DNA from: a virus
Strand: one strand, 5' to 3'
DNA length: 64,000 nt
Virus record (IMG/VR): IMGVR_UViG_3300009514_000014
Span: 19,956-83,955 of that record
The notes beneath the pieces are model-generated. The model worked only from the letters and a program-made list of their open reading frames with translations. It searched no databases and was not told where the DNA came from. Shown piece after piece: positions 28,085 through 38,100 of this stretch. Position 1 is the first letter of the stretch; each line of letters starts with the position of its first letter. A program made the translations under genes and the position numbers.

Positions 28085-28630
28085 TTACTCTTTTGCTGTT
28101 GGGTCGTCGAGGAGTGCCGCGAAGCGTCTCGAGTTAGGGTCTGTTTGCTTTTCACCGAGAGCCTCACCGATCACTTCTTGCTCGGTGAGCTCCGGAACGA
28201 TGGGCGCTGTTCCTACTTTTGATTCGATGCCGCCACGACTGACGTACACTGGACGTTTCGCTTTTAGAATACGAGCATCGCCGTCGGAGAATAGAATGAC
28301 GTATGCGGCGCGACGAACTGCCTCTTGGCTGCGCACGTGCTGCAAAGTGGCTTCTCTGAATGTGACGCCTCTTTGCATGTCTCTCATGTTCAGTTCAAGC
28401 AGACCATTGGCCGTGATGCGACCGATCATGACCTGTAGCTCTCGACGTTCCGCTCGCACGAAGTCTTTGTCGCGTACTGGAGCTACACCACGTCGGTCGA
28501 GTCCACTTGGCATTCGCACCCACGGTTTGGTCGCCCCACGCTCGCGCTCGCCACTGGCTGCATCTGGGACGGCTGGAGCGACTGCGTTGATGAAATCCAA
28601 GAAAGGACTACTTGGCTTTCTGTTTTTCAT
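28085..28630 (-). CDS. Hypothetical protein
   Basis: 181 residues. N-terminal ~60 residues are basic and Pro-rich; a central REATLQHVRSQEAVRRAAYVI helix region and an acidic C-terminus follow. The start overlaps the end of the ribbon-helix-helix gene by 23 nt. No family recognised. Confidence 0.55.
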   Translation of the reverse strand: MKNRKPSSPFLDFINAVAPAVPDAASGERERGATKPWVRMPSGLDRRGVAPVRDKDFVRAERRELQVMIGRITANGLLELNMRDMQRGVTFREATLQHVRSQEAVRRAAYVILFSDGDARILKAKRPVYVSRGGIESKVGTAPIVPELTEQEVIGEALGEKQTDPNSRRFAALLDDPTAKE

Positions 28631-28769
28631 CCTGCTTGTCCAAGAAGTCCACGCACAGGTCATCAACAAACTGTGCGATGGTGATGTCTTTCTTCACGCA
28701 ATGCGCGACGACTTTAGCATGTGTATCACCCTTGATGGAGACTTGCGTTTTCTTTGTTTTTCTTTTCAT
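28608..28769 (-). CDS. Ribbon-helix-helix (CopG/Arc-like) regulator
   Basis: 53 residues. KTQVSIKGDTHAKVVAHC matches the RHH strand-helix pattern, followed by DITIAQFVDDLCVDFL as the second helix; basic N-terminal tail. GGGGGAGG lies upstream. It overlaps the Fis-like gene by ATGA. Probably a DNA-binding repressor acting near 29.14 kb. Confidence 0.62.
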   Translation of the reverse strand: MKRKTKKTQVSIKGDTHAKVVAHCVKKDITIAQFVDDLCVDFLDKQDEKQKAK

Positions 28770-29137
28770 GTCGGTTGGCCTCCCCCTTGTGACAATTCAT
28801 GCAAGATAGCAGGCGTCAGTCCTGCACGTTTCATCTCGATGAACATGGCGCCAGTCTTGATGCCGAGGTAGTTTGCGACCTCACGTCGATTGCCGCAGAA
28901 ACGAAACCAGGCTTGAGTGAACAGCGAGCGTGCTGCAGTGACAGCCGCCAGTCGTTTTCGGAAAGCCAGGTAGGTCTCGCCTTCGCGCTGTCCTAGCATG
29001 TTTAGCTTCTCTAAGTAACCCAAAGATGGAACGTCCTCTTCAGGCCGTCTTGGCGGTCTAGGGGCTCCTCGCTTCTTCTTTGGCTTAGCTGGCTCGGTTG
29101 CTCCGGGTGTAGGAATTGTAGGTGGTGCGTCGCTCAT
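28766..29137 (-). CDS. Fis-type helix-turn-helix protein, first gene of the leftward block
   Basis: 123 residues. Pro/Lys-rich N-terminus, then a helical domain ending in GNRREVANYLGIKTGAMFIEMKRAGL (residues ~85-110), a Fis/EBP-type helix-turn-helix. The -10 element TACAGT lies so close that the mRNA would begin at or next to the ATG. Likely a transcription regulator of the leftward block. Confidence 0.65.
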   Translation of the reverse strand: MSDAPPTIPTPGATEPAKPKKKRGAPRPPRRPEEDVPSLGYLEKLNMLGQREGETYLAFRKRLAAVTAARSLFTQAWFRFCGNRREVANYLGIKTGAMFIEMKRAGLTPAILHELSQGGGQPT

Positions 29138-29144
29138 GCATACA

Positions 29145-29172
29145 ACTGTAATCGAAACAGGCATAGAGTCAA
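29145..29172 (-). promoter_or_regulatory. Leftward sigma-70-like promoter, apparently leaderless
   Basis: On the minus strand TTGACT, 16 nt, TACAGT; the predicted start lies about one base from the ATG at 29137, with no ribosome binding site. It would drive the 29.1-27 kb genes and possibly the whole leftward block. Confidence 0.5.
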
Positions 29173-29207
29173 GCATATTTTTTTACCAATTTTTTATCAT
29201 TTATTAC

Positions 29208-29236
29208 TTGCGGTACAGATCTACTATTGGTAATCT
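29208..29236 (+). promoter_or_regulatory. Rightward sigma-70-like promoter
   Basis: TTGCGG, 17 nt, TAATCT, in an AT-rich divergent region, 26 nt upstream of the ATG at 29262, which has GAAGGTGA before it. Confidence 0.5.
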
Positions 29237-29261
29237 GCCCTTGAGAAGTGAAGGTGAATCG

Positions 29262-29576
29262 ATGGCTAAAGTTAGGCCTAAGACTAAAAAGAAGACCACC
29301 AAGAAGGCGCGCACTCCGGTGTCGCCCAGCAAGGCTGCTGTGCCTGAGAAGACACGTCAGACCTACGTATTCGATCATGAAACGCTCGGTGATGCTGCAT
29401 TCATTCAGCGGGTGTTACGCGCTTCCACTGCGACGCACGCAGCGAAGTACGCCATTCGTCGTGTCGCTGAGATGTTGCGCTACGTTGACGAGGGTGGACA
29501 GATTCAAGTTGGATTCAAGGGTAACCGAAAGACGGTCATACTCGACTTCCCACGAAGTGACGGCAAGACTGTCTGA
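29262..29576 (+). CDS. Small protein with basic N-terminal tail
   Basis: 104 residues. The first ~25 are Lys/Arg/Thr-rich (KTKKKTTKKARTP), then a helical and strand domain (TYVFDHETLGDAAFIQRVLR; VGFKGNRKTVILDF). The tail could bind nucleic acid. Its TGA overlaps the next ATG. Confidence 0.65.
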   Translation: MAKVRPKTKKKTTKKARTPVSPSKAAVPEKTRQTYVFDHETLGDAAFIQRVLRASTATHAAKYAIRRVAEMLRYVDEGGQIQVGFKGNRKTVILDFPRSDGKTV

Positions 29577-30148
29577 TGTTTCGCCCTCCGGTTCGCGACA
29601 AACAAGCCAACTTCAATCTGTGGACATCAGGAGCGTACGGCAATCGTTTGCATGCCTGGCCCACTGTCGCTGCCTATCGGGCCTCAGGTTTTCCTGGTCG
29701 AATAGTGTTGCGGTACCTTGGTGCCACTGGTTGCGGGTTGTGTGAGTACAATCTGTATGACAGTGAGATTGACGCCATTGTCGAGGAGTGGCGAAAGCAA
29801 GGCGCCGATCCTGACCTGGTGATGGTTAACGAAGCGGCTCCGGACTACGCTGTGACGCTACAGGGTGAGCTGTTCACAGGCGTCACACCTGACAATCGAC
29901 CTGACTACTTCCTCTACTCGACAGTGGTTGCGCATATGCGACCTGCACTTGCCGCACGCTCGCGAGTCGTCACAGGATTGACGACTCGCATGTTGTTGCG
30001 CCAGCACATGACGCCTTCAAGCCTCGCAGATTTAGATCTGTTAATCGACAACTACCCTGATCACGTGCTAGAGATTAGCGTGTTTCGAATTTGTCTCGGC
30101 GACATTCCAGGTCGTAACTCTCTAGTCTGGGAGGTTCGTCGATACTGA
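29576..30148 (+). CDS. Hypothetical protein
   Basis: 190 residues, coupled to the preceding gene by overlap. Contains GATGCGLCEYNLYDSEID and a strand-rich middle (YAVTLQGELFTGVTP). No family recognised; position before the lysis-like genes may be informative. Confidence 0.6.
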   Translation: MFRPPVRDKQANFNLWTSGAYGNRLHAWPTVAAYRASGFPGRIVLRYLGATGCGLCEYNLYDSEIDAIVEEWRKQGADPDLVMVNEAAPDYAVTLQGELFTGVTPDNRPDYFLYSTVVAHMRPALAARSRVVTGLTTRMLLRQHMTPSSLADLDLLIDNYPDHVLEISVFRICLGDIPGRNSLVWEVRRY

Positions 30149-30160
30149 AAGGACCAGTCG

Positions 30161-30679
30161 ATGTACCTCGCCTTATTGCTTGCACTAGCCAACGGCCATG
30201 CACCCCCAGCGATTTCCGCCACTATCAAAGCTCAGGCTGTAGAAGTCGTCTCCGGCCGGCTGTCCGTCTACCACCCGCATGACGGTTTCAATCGGGGCAT
30301 CTTGAGCTGCTCGGGTGCCGCCCCCATCAAGTTCACGTGGGAGCAAAATCACATTGCCTTCAGACAGTGGCGGCGCATGGGCTGCGGGCGTCAAGTTCTT
30401 GTCTGCGCCAAAACGACTGGTCGATGCGCCGTATCCAAAGTACGTGATGCAGGTCCTTACGGCATCTACACCGGCAAGCTTCATGGAGCCGTGAAAGACG
30501 GTCGTTGGAAGGTGTGGGTCAAACGGCGTCCACCTAAGGGCTGGAAGTGGCGCGCTGCCGTCGATTTGTCGTATGGATTGTGGAAGCGACTAGGAAAGCC
30601 TGGCGGCCTGACAAACGTGTCGATGCACTTCCTGCCTAAGGAATCGAACGGCGGCTACGGTAGGGTGCCTTCCGCTTAG
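30161..30679 (+). CDS. RlpA-like double-psi beta-barrel protein, candidate endolysin
   Basis: 172 residues. A signal-like N-terminus (LALLLALANGHAPP), then RLSVYHPHDG, CAKTTGRCAVSKVRDAGPYGIY and AVDLSYGLWKRLGKPGG, the strand-turn features of RlpA-type barrels (SxY; V-x-DxGPY; DLS). Some RlpA proteins are lytic transglycosylases. It stands against the membrane lysis-like genes on the other strand, with a 44-nt tail overlap. Confidence 0.7.
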   Translation: MYLALLLALANGHAPPAISATIKAQAVEVVSGRLSVYHPHDGFNRGILSCSGAAPIKFTWEQNHIAFRQWRRMGCGRQVLVCAKTTGRCAVSKVRDAGPYGIYTGKLHGAVKDGRWKVWVKRRPPKGWKWRAAVDLSYGLWKRLGKPGGLTNVSMHFLPKESNGGYGRVPSA

Positions 30680-31178
30680 GCGGAAGTTTGACGGGCTGCT
30701 GCTTGACGTAGATGATCTTTGTCTTCTGAGCTGACAGTTTCTTCAAGGCTTCCGCCATGTTTGCCTGGCGTTTTTTGTCCGTCTCTGCGGCGATCTTGAA
30801 GCGCTCCATCTTTTGCCCGACCGTCACGACTCCCCATAGCAGTGAGCCAAGGAAGCCCAGGACTGTAGCTACTCCGACGGCGACACCCACCCAGTACTTC
30901 AAACCCTTGGGCGTAGCGACTGGTGTCATGTCGGAGAGTATTTTGGCGTGCTGCTCCGCGTTTTCTGCGATGGTTTGGTCAAGTGCATCGCGGATGCCAT
31001 CGCGGAGTGCGGCACATTCAGTTTGGCGGACGGCCGAACCATTTAGTCGACTGAGATGCGCATTGACATCCGACAGGCCACCTTCGAGGTCTCTTTGCCC
31101 TTGCTCCAGATTCTTGATGCCTTTTCTGGATTCTCCGACGTGGATGAGTATTTGTGTGAGGGGGTCGGTCTCGCTCAT
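30636..31178 (-). CDS. Coiled-coil membrane protein
   Basis: 180 residues from an ATG in an ATGA overlap. Two coiled-coil stretches (residues ~5-85) precede one transmembrane segment (YWVGVAVGVATVLGFLGSLL, ~98-118) and a basic Lys/Pro C-terminus. N-terminal charged part probably cytoplasmic. Possible role in lysis or in anchoring. Confidence 0.65.
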   Translation of the reverse strand: MSETDPLTQILIHVGESRKGIKNLEQGQRDLEGGLSDVNAHLSRLNGSAVRQTECAALRDGIRDALDQTIAENAEQHAKILSDMTPVATPKGLKYWVGVAVGVATVLGFLGSLLWGVVTVGQKMERFKIAAETDKKRQANMAEALKKLSAQKTKIIYVKQQPVKLPPKRKAPYRSRRSIP

Positions 31179-31615
31179 TGCACTGTTCCAGTTTTCTTCA
31201 CAGCAACTGCAATCCCAACCGTTGCTCCTGCCCCTACCACGAATCCGACGGTCATCCATAAGTATGGAGATCGCCACCAGGCGTCTTTGCTGGCAAATGC
31301 CTTGGCTTGTGCTTCGGCAGTATCTTTCCAGGCCTTGGTGATGGCCTGATTAGTCTTTTCGTTGAGCTCAAGAATGCGCACACGATCGATGTTATTGCTG
31401 AGACGCGCCTCGGTCTTCTTCAACGTCGCCCTGACCTTCGGCAGCTGCTTGGCGTCCTTCAACCTTCGACGTGCGACTGGCATAGGGAACCAGACGCCCT
31501 TCACACCTTTGTGCAGCATGCCGACGGCGTCGGTCTTACTGGGCTGGGACGTAGGCTGTCCGTAGGCAGAGGAGCTCACCAGCAGACTCACGATCACGAT
31601 GCAGCATCTCAGCAT
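31175..31615 (-). CDS. Signal-peptide protein with C-terminal membrane anchor
   Basis: 146 residues. N-terminal signal peptide (CCIVIVSLLVSSSAYGQP), a helical middle part (~50-100), then a transmembrane segment (LWMTVGFVVGAGATVGIAVAV). Placed between the other small membrane genes, so likely part of the lysis set. Confidence 0.62.
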   Translation of the reverse strand: MLRCCIVIVSLLVSSSAYGQPTSQPSKTDAVGMLHKGVKGVWFPMPVARRRLKDAKQLPKVRATLKKTEARLSNNIDRVRILELNEKTNQAITKAWKDTAEAQAKAFASKDAWWRSPYLWMTVGFVVGAGATVGIAVAVKKTGTVQ

Positions 31616-31617
31616 GG

Positions 31618-31953
31618 CTATTTCTCCAGCTCGTTGAACTCGGCGATGACGTCGGCGTCTGAGAGCCCGTCAACCTCTTTGACGACAGCAACTGTGGCGC
31701 GTTTGGCCTCGATTATCTTCTTGTCGAGCTCGAGGCCCTTTTCGCGATTGGTGATCAATTCAATCTTACGGGCCTCCTTGTCCGCTTCAAGTCCGGCAAC
31801 TTTGGCGGTTGTCTTCATCATGGCCAACTCGCCTCGAAGCTGCTCCGCCACTTTCTTTTGGCGGAGCAGCAATAGGACGAAGAGGAGAATGACGCCTGCG
31901 CCACCTGCAATGAGTGCGATGCCGAGGCGCCAATGTGTTCTCCACCAGCTCAT
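31618..31953 (-). CDS. Spanin-like inner-membrane coiled-coil protein
   Basis: 111 residues: transmembrane segment at the N-terminus (LGIALIAGGAGVILLFVLLLL, ~10-30) and a long charged coiled coil for the rest, the plan of Rz-type inner-membrane spanins. No embedded Rz1-like lipoprotein gene was recognised. Confidence 0.6.
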   Translation of the reverse strand: MSWWRTHWRLGIALIAGGAGVILLFVLLLLRQKKVAEQLRGELAMMKTTAKVAGLEADKEARKIELITNREKGLELDKKIIEAKRATVAVVKEVDGLSDADVIAEFNELEK

Positions 31954-31956
31954 GGC

Positions 31957-32562
31957 CTACTCCGCGTCCGCCTTCTTGGGTGCCGGTGACGGTTCGTCCG
32001 TCTTCTTTTTGCTGCCGAGGAAGGGCACATACTTGAATGCTGCCGAGTACATGCCTGCAGCCGACGTACCCATGGTTATGCCACCGACAATGGCGTCGAG
32101 CCACCCGCTGCCGGCTGCAATGGCAAACGCTCCTTGACCGATAACACCGAGACCGATGGCGACCCAGGGTAGTACCTTTGGTGGAATCTTTTTGCCGACT
32201 AAAGTGTTCAGCAGCCATGTCAGCAGCATGAGCAGAATACCGACGAACAGCGCCCACTTTCCTGACTTGGCTGCCGCAATCATGCTGGTGATCATGTTGA
32301 GCGGACTGTCCTTGTCGACATCCTTTGGCGCGTTGGTCGGTGTCGGTGCCGGAACTTGCTCGATCTTCGTGATGGCGGGCTGTGATGTCGGAGCCTTGGT
32401 TGCCGCTGCTGCGACTTTTGTTGCCGTCTTTGCAGGCGCTTTAGTGGTGGTCTTCGCGACTGCGGGTTTGACTGCGCCGTCGGCGGCGAGTGCTGTGGAG
32501 CCGATCGTGGCGACGCTGAACAGCAGCGTCAGCATAATTGCTGTCTTCTTCTGGGTTCTCAT
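31957..32562 (-). CDS. Holin-like membrane protein with signal peptide
   Basis: 201 residues. Signal peptide (residues ~8-26), an Ala/Lys/Thr-rich linker (~28-75), and two hydrophobic segments (ALFVGILLMLLTWLLNTLV, ~104-122; a second ~135-170 with Gly-rich helix). The C-terminal domain resembles holins that follow a KxLPWxAxxLG pattern. Charged C-terminus. Confidence 0.62.
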   Translation of the reverse strand: MRTQKKTAIMLTLLFSVATIGSTALAADGAVKPAVAKTTTKAPAKTATKVAAAATKAPTSQPAITKIEQVPAPTPTNAPKDVDKDSPLNMITSMIAAAKSGKWALFVGILLMLLTWLLNTLVGKKIPPKVLPWVAIGLGVIGQGAFAIAAGSGWLDAIVGGITMGTSAAGMYSAAFKYVPFLGSKKKTDEPSPAPKKADAE

Positions 32563-32579
32563 TATGTTCCTCCATGCGC

Positions 32580-32978
32580 TTATGCGCTAGCCTGCGTGAT
32601 GTTTGGCAGGAATTCAATGATGCCTCGTGCTAATCGCACCCGCTCAGGGGTCGCGAGTAGCGCCTTGATATCGTAGTTCCAGGTGCCAGCCAAGTCGGCC
32701 GTATCGTCGTGCTTGAAGGTCACCTTGAATATGCCTGAAGCGGGCGTGACGATCGCCATCTCCGTCGCCTCGGCAGTGCTGTAGGCCAGCAAGGCTTCAG
32801 AGTCCGCATCGGTGTTGTCCCGCTTGATGGTGAACCACAGTTTGGCGCCAGTCAGATCGAGTGGCGTGTCTGCCGGACGTTCCACCGTAAAGGTGTGGGT
32901 GTAGTCGTCACCGGCATGAATCGGTCGAAAGTTGTTACGTTCTAGTGCTGCAGCGGTGATGTTGTATTCTTGACTCAT
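32580..32978 (-). CDS. Tail/baseplate-type beta-domain protein
   Basis: 132 residues. DDYTHTFTVERPADTPLDLTG, AKLWFTIKRD and GIFKVTFKHDDTADLAGTWNY match the Ig-like N-terminal modules of phage baseplate upper proteins. ATG/TAG junction abuts the next gene. Confidence 0.65.
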   Translation of the reverse strand: MSQEYNITAAALERNNFRPIHAGDDYTHTFTVERPADTPLDLTGAKLWFTIKRDNTDADSEALLAYSTAEATEMAIVTPASGIFKVTFKHDDTADLAGTWNYDIKALLATPERVRLARGIIEFLPNITQASA

Positions 32979-33490
32979 TAGCCGACTTCCACTTCTAGGG
33001 GTGCAGACGCATCGTCCTCCACCACCAGTTTTGCACTCGCATCGGATGCCACAGTCAGATTGCTGCTGGCACCTGTAGCGACTAATGCCTTTACAGCTTC
33101 CACGCGCACAGAAATCGTCTGTGTGGCAGCAGGCGCTGCCCTCAAGATTTTGCTCGCCGGATTGTTGACGACCAATGTAGCGGCCGCATACACGCCTTCG
33201 GTTGCGAGTTGCAGTAGAGTTTGTGCATCTGACTCAACGATCAGTGACAATGAAGCTTGAGGGTGCACAATCACCTTGGTTGTCGGGTCTAAAGCCAGGG
33301 TCAATGCCATAGCACTGTCGGAGTCTACCACCAATAGTCGGTCTGCGTCAGCAGATGTCGGCGTCGGCAGTAAGTTGACGTACAAAACCTGAAGCGGCAT
33401 TCCCGGTTGCGGGATCAAGTACGCCCTTCCCGACAAGAATTGCGAAGACAGTCGCAGCATTTGCGCGCTGGCGCCGTTTTGTGAGTGCAT
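32978..33490 (-). CDS. Repetitive beta-strand virion protein
   Basis: 170 residues of short V/L/A/D-rich strands (LLVVDSDSAMALTL, LVVEDDASAPLEVEV), suggesting a stacked beta structure of a fibre or decoration protein. Located in the leftward tail-fibre operon. Confidence 0.6.
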   Translation of the reverse strand: MHSQNGASAQMLRLSSQFLSGRAYLIPQPGMPLQVLYVNLLPTPTSADADRLLVVDSDSAMALTLALDPTTKVIVHPQASLSLIVESDAQTLLQLATEGVYAAATLVVNNPASKILRAAPAATQTISVRVEAVKALVATGASSNLTVASDASAKLVVEDDASAPLEVEVG

Positions 33491-33491
33491 G

Positions 33492-35180
33492 CTAGGCAAT
33501 GGCTGCAAGTCCGATCGTGGAGTATTGAACTCCGAATCCTGGCACGGTGGCGGTTGCGATCGTGTAATAAGGTGCTGTAGTTAGTGGAATGCCCGCTGTT
33601 GTTTTTGTTAGCTGAAAGACTCCCTGAGTGTCGACTGAGCCGGCCTGGCTAAAAACAGTATTACCTGCCTCGTCGTACAACGTGACGGTCACCGCAGAAG
33701 GCACGACCAACGTGCTACCTTGTTGACACCAGATGTGGCCTTTGAAAATATCATTTGCAAAATCTAGCACGAAACTCTGATTGACCTTGATGGCGTTGGT
33801 CAAACTTTCAAGCGTTGACTGCCTAGCCAATTGATAGTTTTTAACGACTACGCAGGTGTCGGCGCTTTCATCGGTAAGGTCGAAGTTGCCCATCAAATGG
33901 ATGAAACCGGCTGTGTTTGTGTCCTCAAGCTGTATGTGCGCTCCTGTCGTATGGATCGCCACGATCCCGAAGTCGGTCATGCCTCGGACTTTCAGGTGCC
34001 CGTGGAAGTCAACGATCGAGCAATTCCTGCCGCCTCCGTTGACATTAATGATAGCCGGGTCGAGCGCGCCCCTTCGGCCCGAATAGCATTTCCAAAGCTC
34101 CAGACCAGCAGCACCGCCAAGCACCATCTCGCCTTCGATTTCTGAGCGATGGATATCGCCTTCGACAAACCCAAGGTCCAAAACAACACACTCATTAATA
34201 TACGAGTTGTCGTCCAGCGAACCGGACAGTGTGAGATCTCTAAAGTTGCAACCGGTAACATCAGCCCCCGCTTCAACCGTTAACGTAACCGTCAACTTAT
34301 TTGCCCCCGTTACTTGAAAGCCGGGGATAGACACGCCGGCCGCCAGTGTTGCACTGCTGATAAATCTTAACGAGCGAAACCCGCGTCCGACTTGTGCGTC
34401 AATCAGTAGAGCATCAGCGACGTTGCTTGACGGGGCATGAGGGGCGCCGGCAGGATAGGACGTGCCGGATACTGCATTGCCGGTGACGTTTTCAACATCG
34501 ATGGAGATTCGGCCGCCAAAGGTTCCCGCCTCTAGCTGCGTTTGGTTCGCCGTCGATGCCGCCGTTGATTCTGTTGTCTCGAGATACACCCCAAACGTAG
34601 GCAGCGCTTTCGGGATATTTGCGCCCGCATAGCTTCTGGCGACTAAGTTGCCCCCAGAGATCGAACACCTGACTATTTCATTGATCTTGTAGCTATCCCC
34701 TAAACCCCATTCGTTGTCGACTCCTCCAGACAGCGCAGTGCAGTAAAGAAGTGTATCGCTGATGGTAGTCAAGACTTCACAAGTTGACCCGTCAGTCAGG
34801 TTTCGAATCAGCATCCCTTGCGTCACGCCGTTGGCGAGGAAGAGCGCAGATGCATCGTATAGATCAGTGCCAGCAGGATGGCCGGTGGTGACTGTCCCAA
34901 CTTGTTTGATGTTGTGTCGCGCCTCGAATGCGACAGCCATGTTATTGGCGGTGACTGTGAGTCCAACGAAGTCGCCGCTACTCAGTTCTTCCTCACCTCC
35001 TGAACGCAAAATCAGTTTGCGTTTGTCTATATTTGCAACGTCGTCGGAGATGGCGCGACAGGTGTCTAGGATATCTTGAATCGTAACTTCTGTGATTGGT
35101 GCAGGAACCCAAAGAATCCTCAGATCATTGCTGTCTGGATTCCTGCCCCAATCGACAAATGCTCCGGCAATTTCGGACAT
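33492..35180 (-). CDS. Tail fibre protein
   Basis: 562 residues. N-terminal ~60 residues look like an attachment domain; residues ~280-430 contain a beta-helix-like run of short strands (TGCNFRDLTLSGSLDDNSYI, SIVDFHGHLKVRG). A final small beta-sandwich follows (VTVTLYDEAGNTVFSQ). Probably carries receptor or glycan binding. Confidence 0.7.
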   Translation of the reverse strand: MSEIAGAFVDWGRNPDSNDLRILWVPAPITEVTIQDILDTCRAISDDVANIDKRKLILRSGGEEELSSGDFVGLTVTANNMAVAFEARHNIKQVGTVTTGHPAGTDLYDASALFLANGVTQGMLIRNLTDGSTCEVLTTISDTLLYCTALSGGVDNEWGLGDSYKINEIVRCSISGGNLVARSYAGANIPKALPTFGVYLETTESTAASTANQTQLEAGTFGGRISIDVENVTGNAVSGTSYPAGAPHAPSSNVADALLIDAQVGRGFRSLRFISSATLAAGVSIPGFQVTGANKLTVTLTVEAGADVTGCNFRDLTLSGSLDDNSYINECVVLDLGFVEGDIHRSEIEGEMVLGGAAGLELWKCYSGRRGALDPAIINVNGGGRNCSIVDFHGHLKVRGMTDFGIVAIHTTGAHIQLEDTNTAGFIHLMGNFDLTDESADTCVVVKNYQLARQSTLESLTNAIKVNQSFVLDFANDIFKGHIWCQQGSTLVVPSAVTVTLYDEAGNTVFSQAGSVDTQGVFQLTKTTAGIPLTTAPYYTIATATVPGFGVQYSTIGLAAIA

Positions 35181-35183
35181 ACG

Positions 35184-38100
35184 CTACGGCAGGTCAACGT
35201 TTTCGTCGGCCTGCAAGTTGGCCGCGATGTTGGCTCCAGTTGAACCGAACGTCGCTGTACCATCAGCGGGCAACCAACCTTTGAGACGACCAACCCAGTA
35301 GATCGGGAAGTCGCCGATGTACTGGAGAGTATTTGACGCCGATGCTGCAGACGCTTCACCTTCGATGAGGGCCACATGGGCGTTGTACGTTGCGACCAAG
35401 TCCGCCGCGCCCGTCACATCACCGATGGTGTTCTGGCCGATGCCTTGCTGAAGGTGGAAACGACCGTTAGTCCGGTCGACAGTATCGTACACAAAGCTCA
35501 GGTACGTGCCTGTGCCGTTGGGGTCCAAGATGCGGAGCACGCCCGTATCTGGAACATCCAATGGCATCGGCACTGCTCGCGTTTGCGCATCAAGCTCTAT
35601 ATCGCTATCGCTGGCGCCATTGTAGATACCTCCAACTGTGCCTACCTGGAACTCGGTGCGAAGAATCGTCTTCAGACCGGCACCCGTCGATCGATAGGCC
35701 GCAACGCGTACTCCAGTGAGGCCCGGGAGCGCCGTGTTTGCGTCGGTCATGACCAACGACTGCAAGTTTGGCGGTGTTCGAGGGCTGCCTGCTGCGGTGA
35801 TCACCGTGAAGTTTTGGATGTCCGCTGCGAGCAGATCTTCCTTGATAATGAACCAACCTTGGCTAAACGCTGCCTTGCCGCCAGAGAAGCTGGCAATAGG
35901 GCAACCCTGCGTGTTGATCGGATACGTGCTCACCAGTGAAGGGAAGATATTACCGGCAAGGCCGGCATCTGCGGTGCCTGGCCCGCCAATCAACGTTGTG
36001 ATCTCGGAGGAGGTGCGGTACTTGGCATATTCGTAGACGTTCAAGACCGTGACCAGTGGTGTCGCATCGTCCTGAATGTTGGGGGCGACCAGCGCGTTAT
36101 AATTCTCGGCACCACTACCATCTCCCAGGTTGTAAGGCACGGTTGTCGAATCTGCATTGGAGGCAGGCGTGAATGTCGATCCCGAGGTGGCTCCGGTGAT
36201 CTGATTGGTGTCCAACGTGCCCGAAATCTCTTCGACGTACATGTCCCCTGCCGCGTCTAGCCCCATGAAATAGCCGGACCATGCTGAGACGGCTTGGTTC
36301 AAAACTTCGCCGTAAACAAAAGCGGCTGAAGCTGCCACTGACTCCACCAACTTGCGGCCAACCGTGAGCAGTTTGATGTCGTCAGCATAGCCGGCCACCA
36401 GGTTTGCAACCGAACTGAAGGTCGCCGTTGCCGCGCTGATCTGTCCCGTGATCGTTTCGGCGCTGCCGAATTGAGTGGCCGGCGTTTTCAAGATGTAGTC
36501 GAGCGTGTCCCCGGTTGTGTCTTCAGCGGTCACGATGCCGATCGCGCCCGTGGTCCCGCCGATGATCTCTTCACCGACAGTAAAGGCGCCCACACCCGTG
36601 TACGTGATTCGATGCGTACCAGTCAGGTTGTTAGGATCGACGATGGTGTTGAATGCGACACCGGCTAGACCACCGACCTGACCGGTAGTCACCCAGAAAT
36701 AGGTGGTACCATACTCTTTGGCGTGGACAGTGACGTTGCCGCCATCGATAAGCTGGCCCAGGGTGGCAACTGCAGGTTGAATGTACCGCACGTCGGTGGA
36801 GGTCTTGTTTTTGACCAAGACATCGATGTGGCCTGCGATCCACCAGTTGTCCAGCACTCGACCGTCCTGCTCCACGTAGAGGTTGGGTTGAGGAGTCGGA
36901 TTGGTGCTGTCGTAGAAGAAGCCGTGATCTCCAACGCGGGCAAGAGTCGAACCAGACTGGATACCGGTCCAGATGTTATTCTTACTCGAATCCTGCCACG
37001 CGCCTTTCTCAAGGAAGCGAAACGACAGGTCGGGGATTTTCCAGCCGTTGATGATCGTGTACAACTGGTCTTTAACGTTGGCGCGAAGCGGAGCAAAATC
37101 GTCCAAGTAGCCCTGCTCATCAACCACGTCCTGCACCAAACCGTAGAATTGGCTGGAGCTGCGGACGATGTTGAGACTGCCAGCGGGGTAAATACCGCCT
37201 TGGCTGACGCGTTGCTCATCGAGTACACCACCGAGAGCCGCCGGAACGTTGATCGTAGCAGCATCCAGATAGGCGTTTTGAGCATTCTCAACTTCAGCGT
37301 ATTTCACCCAAGTCTTGTCGCTCTGTTCGACGTGCAACTCGTCAGCGTCTGCGAATGCTCCGGCGATCTTATCCGCCAAGATCAACTTGCCAGTTGAATC
37401 CCCGTCGTCGATGACTGCAACCACGCGACCGGCAACTCCCGTGAGACCGGCATTGTAGCCCTGCACATGATCGCCAACCGAGAAGACCTTACCGGCGACC
37501 AGAGTGTCGTAGTACACGCAATCCAAGATGCGTAGGTTGTTGTTATCCGTCCACGCGCCTCCTGTGGTATCGGAGTCCACCAAGCGCAACGATCCTGCCG
37601 TGGCAGTACCGTAGACTTTCTGTACGCGACCTTCCGCTCCGGACACATTGTCCGTAACCCGTGCATCGGCAGGGATCAACTGGCCGCCAGCATCGTAGTG
37701 AATGATGACGCTGTTGTTGGTGTTAGTCGTTCCTGGAACAACTAGATCAGTATCGAGTGCGGCGCCTGTCCACACTCCACTGTTATCAGTGCCGACGCCG
37801 TTTGTGTCGCAAACGTCGGATTGAATTCGTGCGGTGGGAAGCAAAATGTTGAGCACCTCAGGATTCGTGAACGGCTCGCCCGTCATAGGCTCGCCGTAGA
37901 TGATCCCCTCACCTGACGTTTCCTGGTTGTACTCGATTGCATACACCACGATGGTCGCTGAAGATGTCGCACCCTGCAACGTGTCACCAACCTGGAAACC
38001 GCCGTTCCCCGCTGTGACGGAATCAAAGGCGAGCGTCGACAACTGAAGAACAGACTCGCCACTCACCCATCTGCCAACCACGTTGGTCAGCGTCAGCGTC

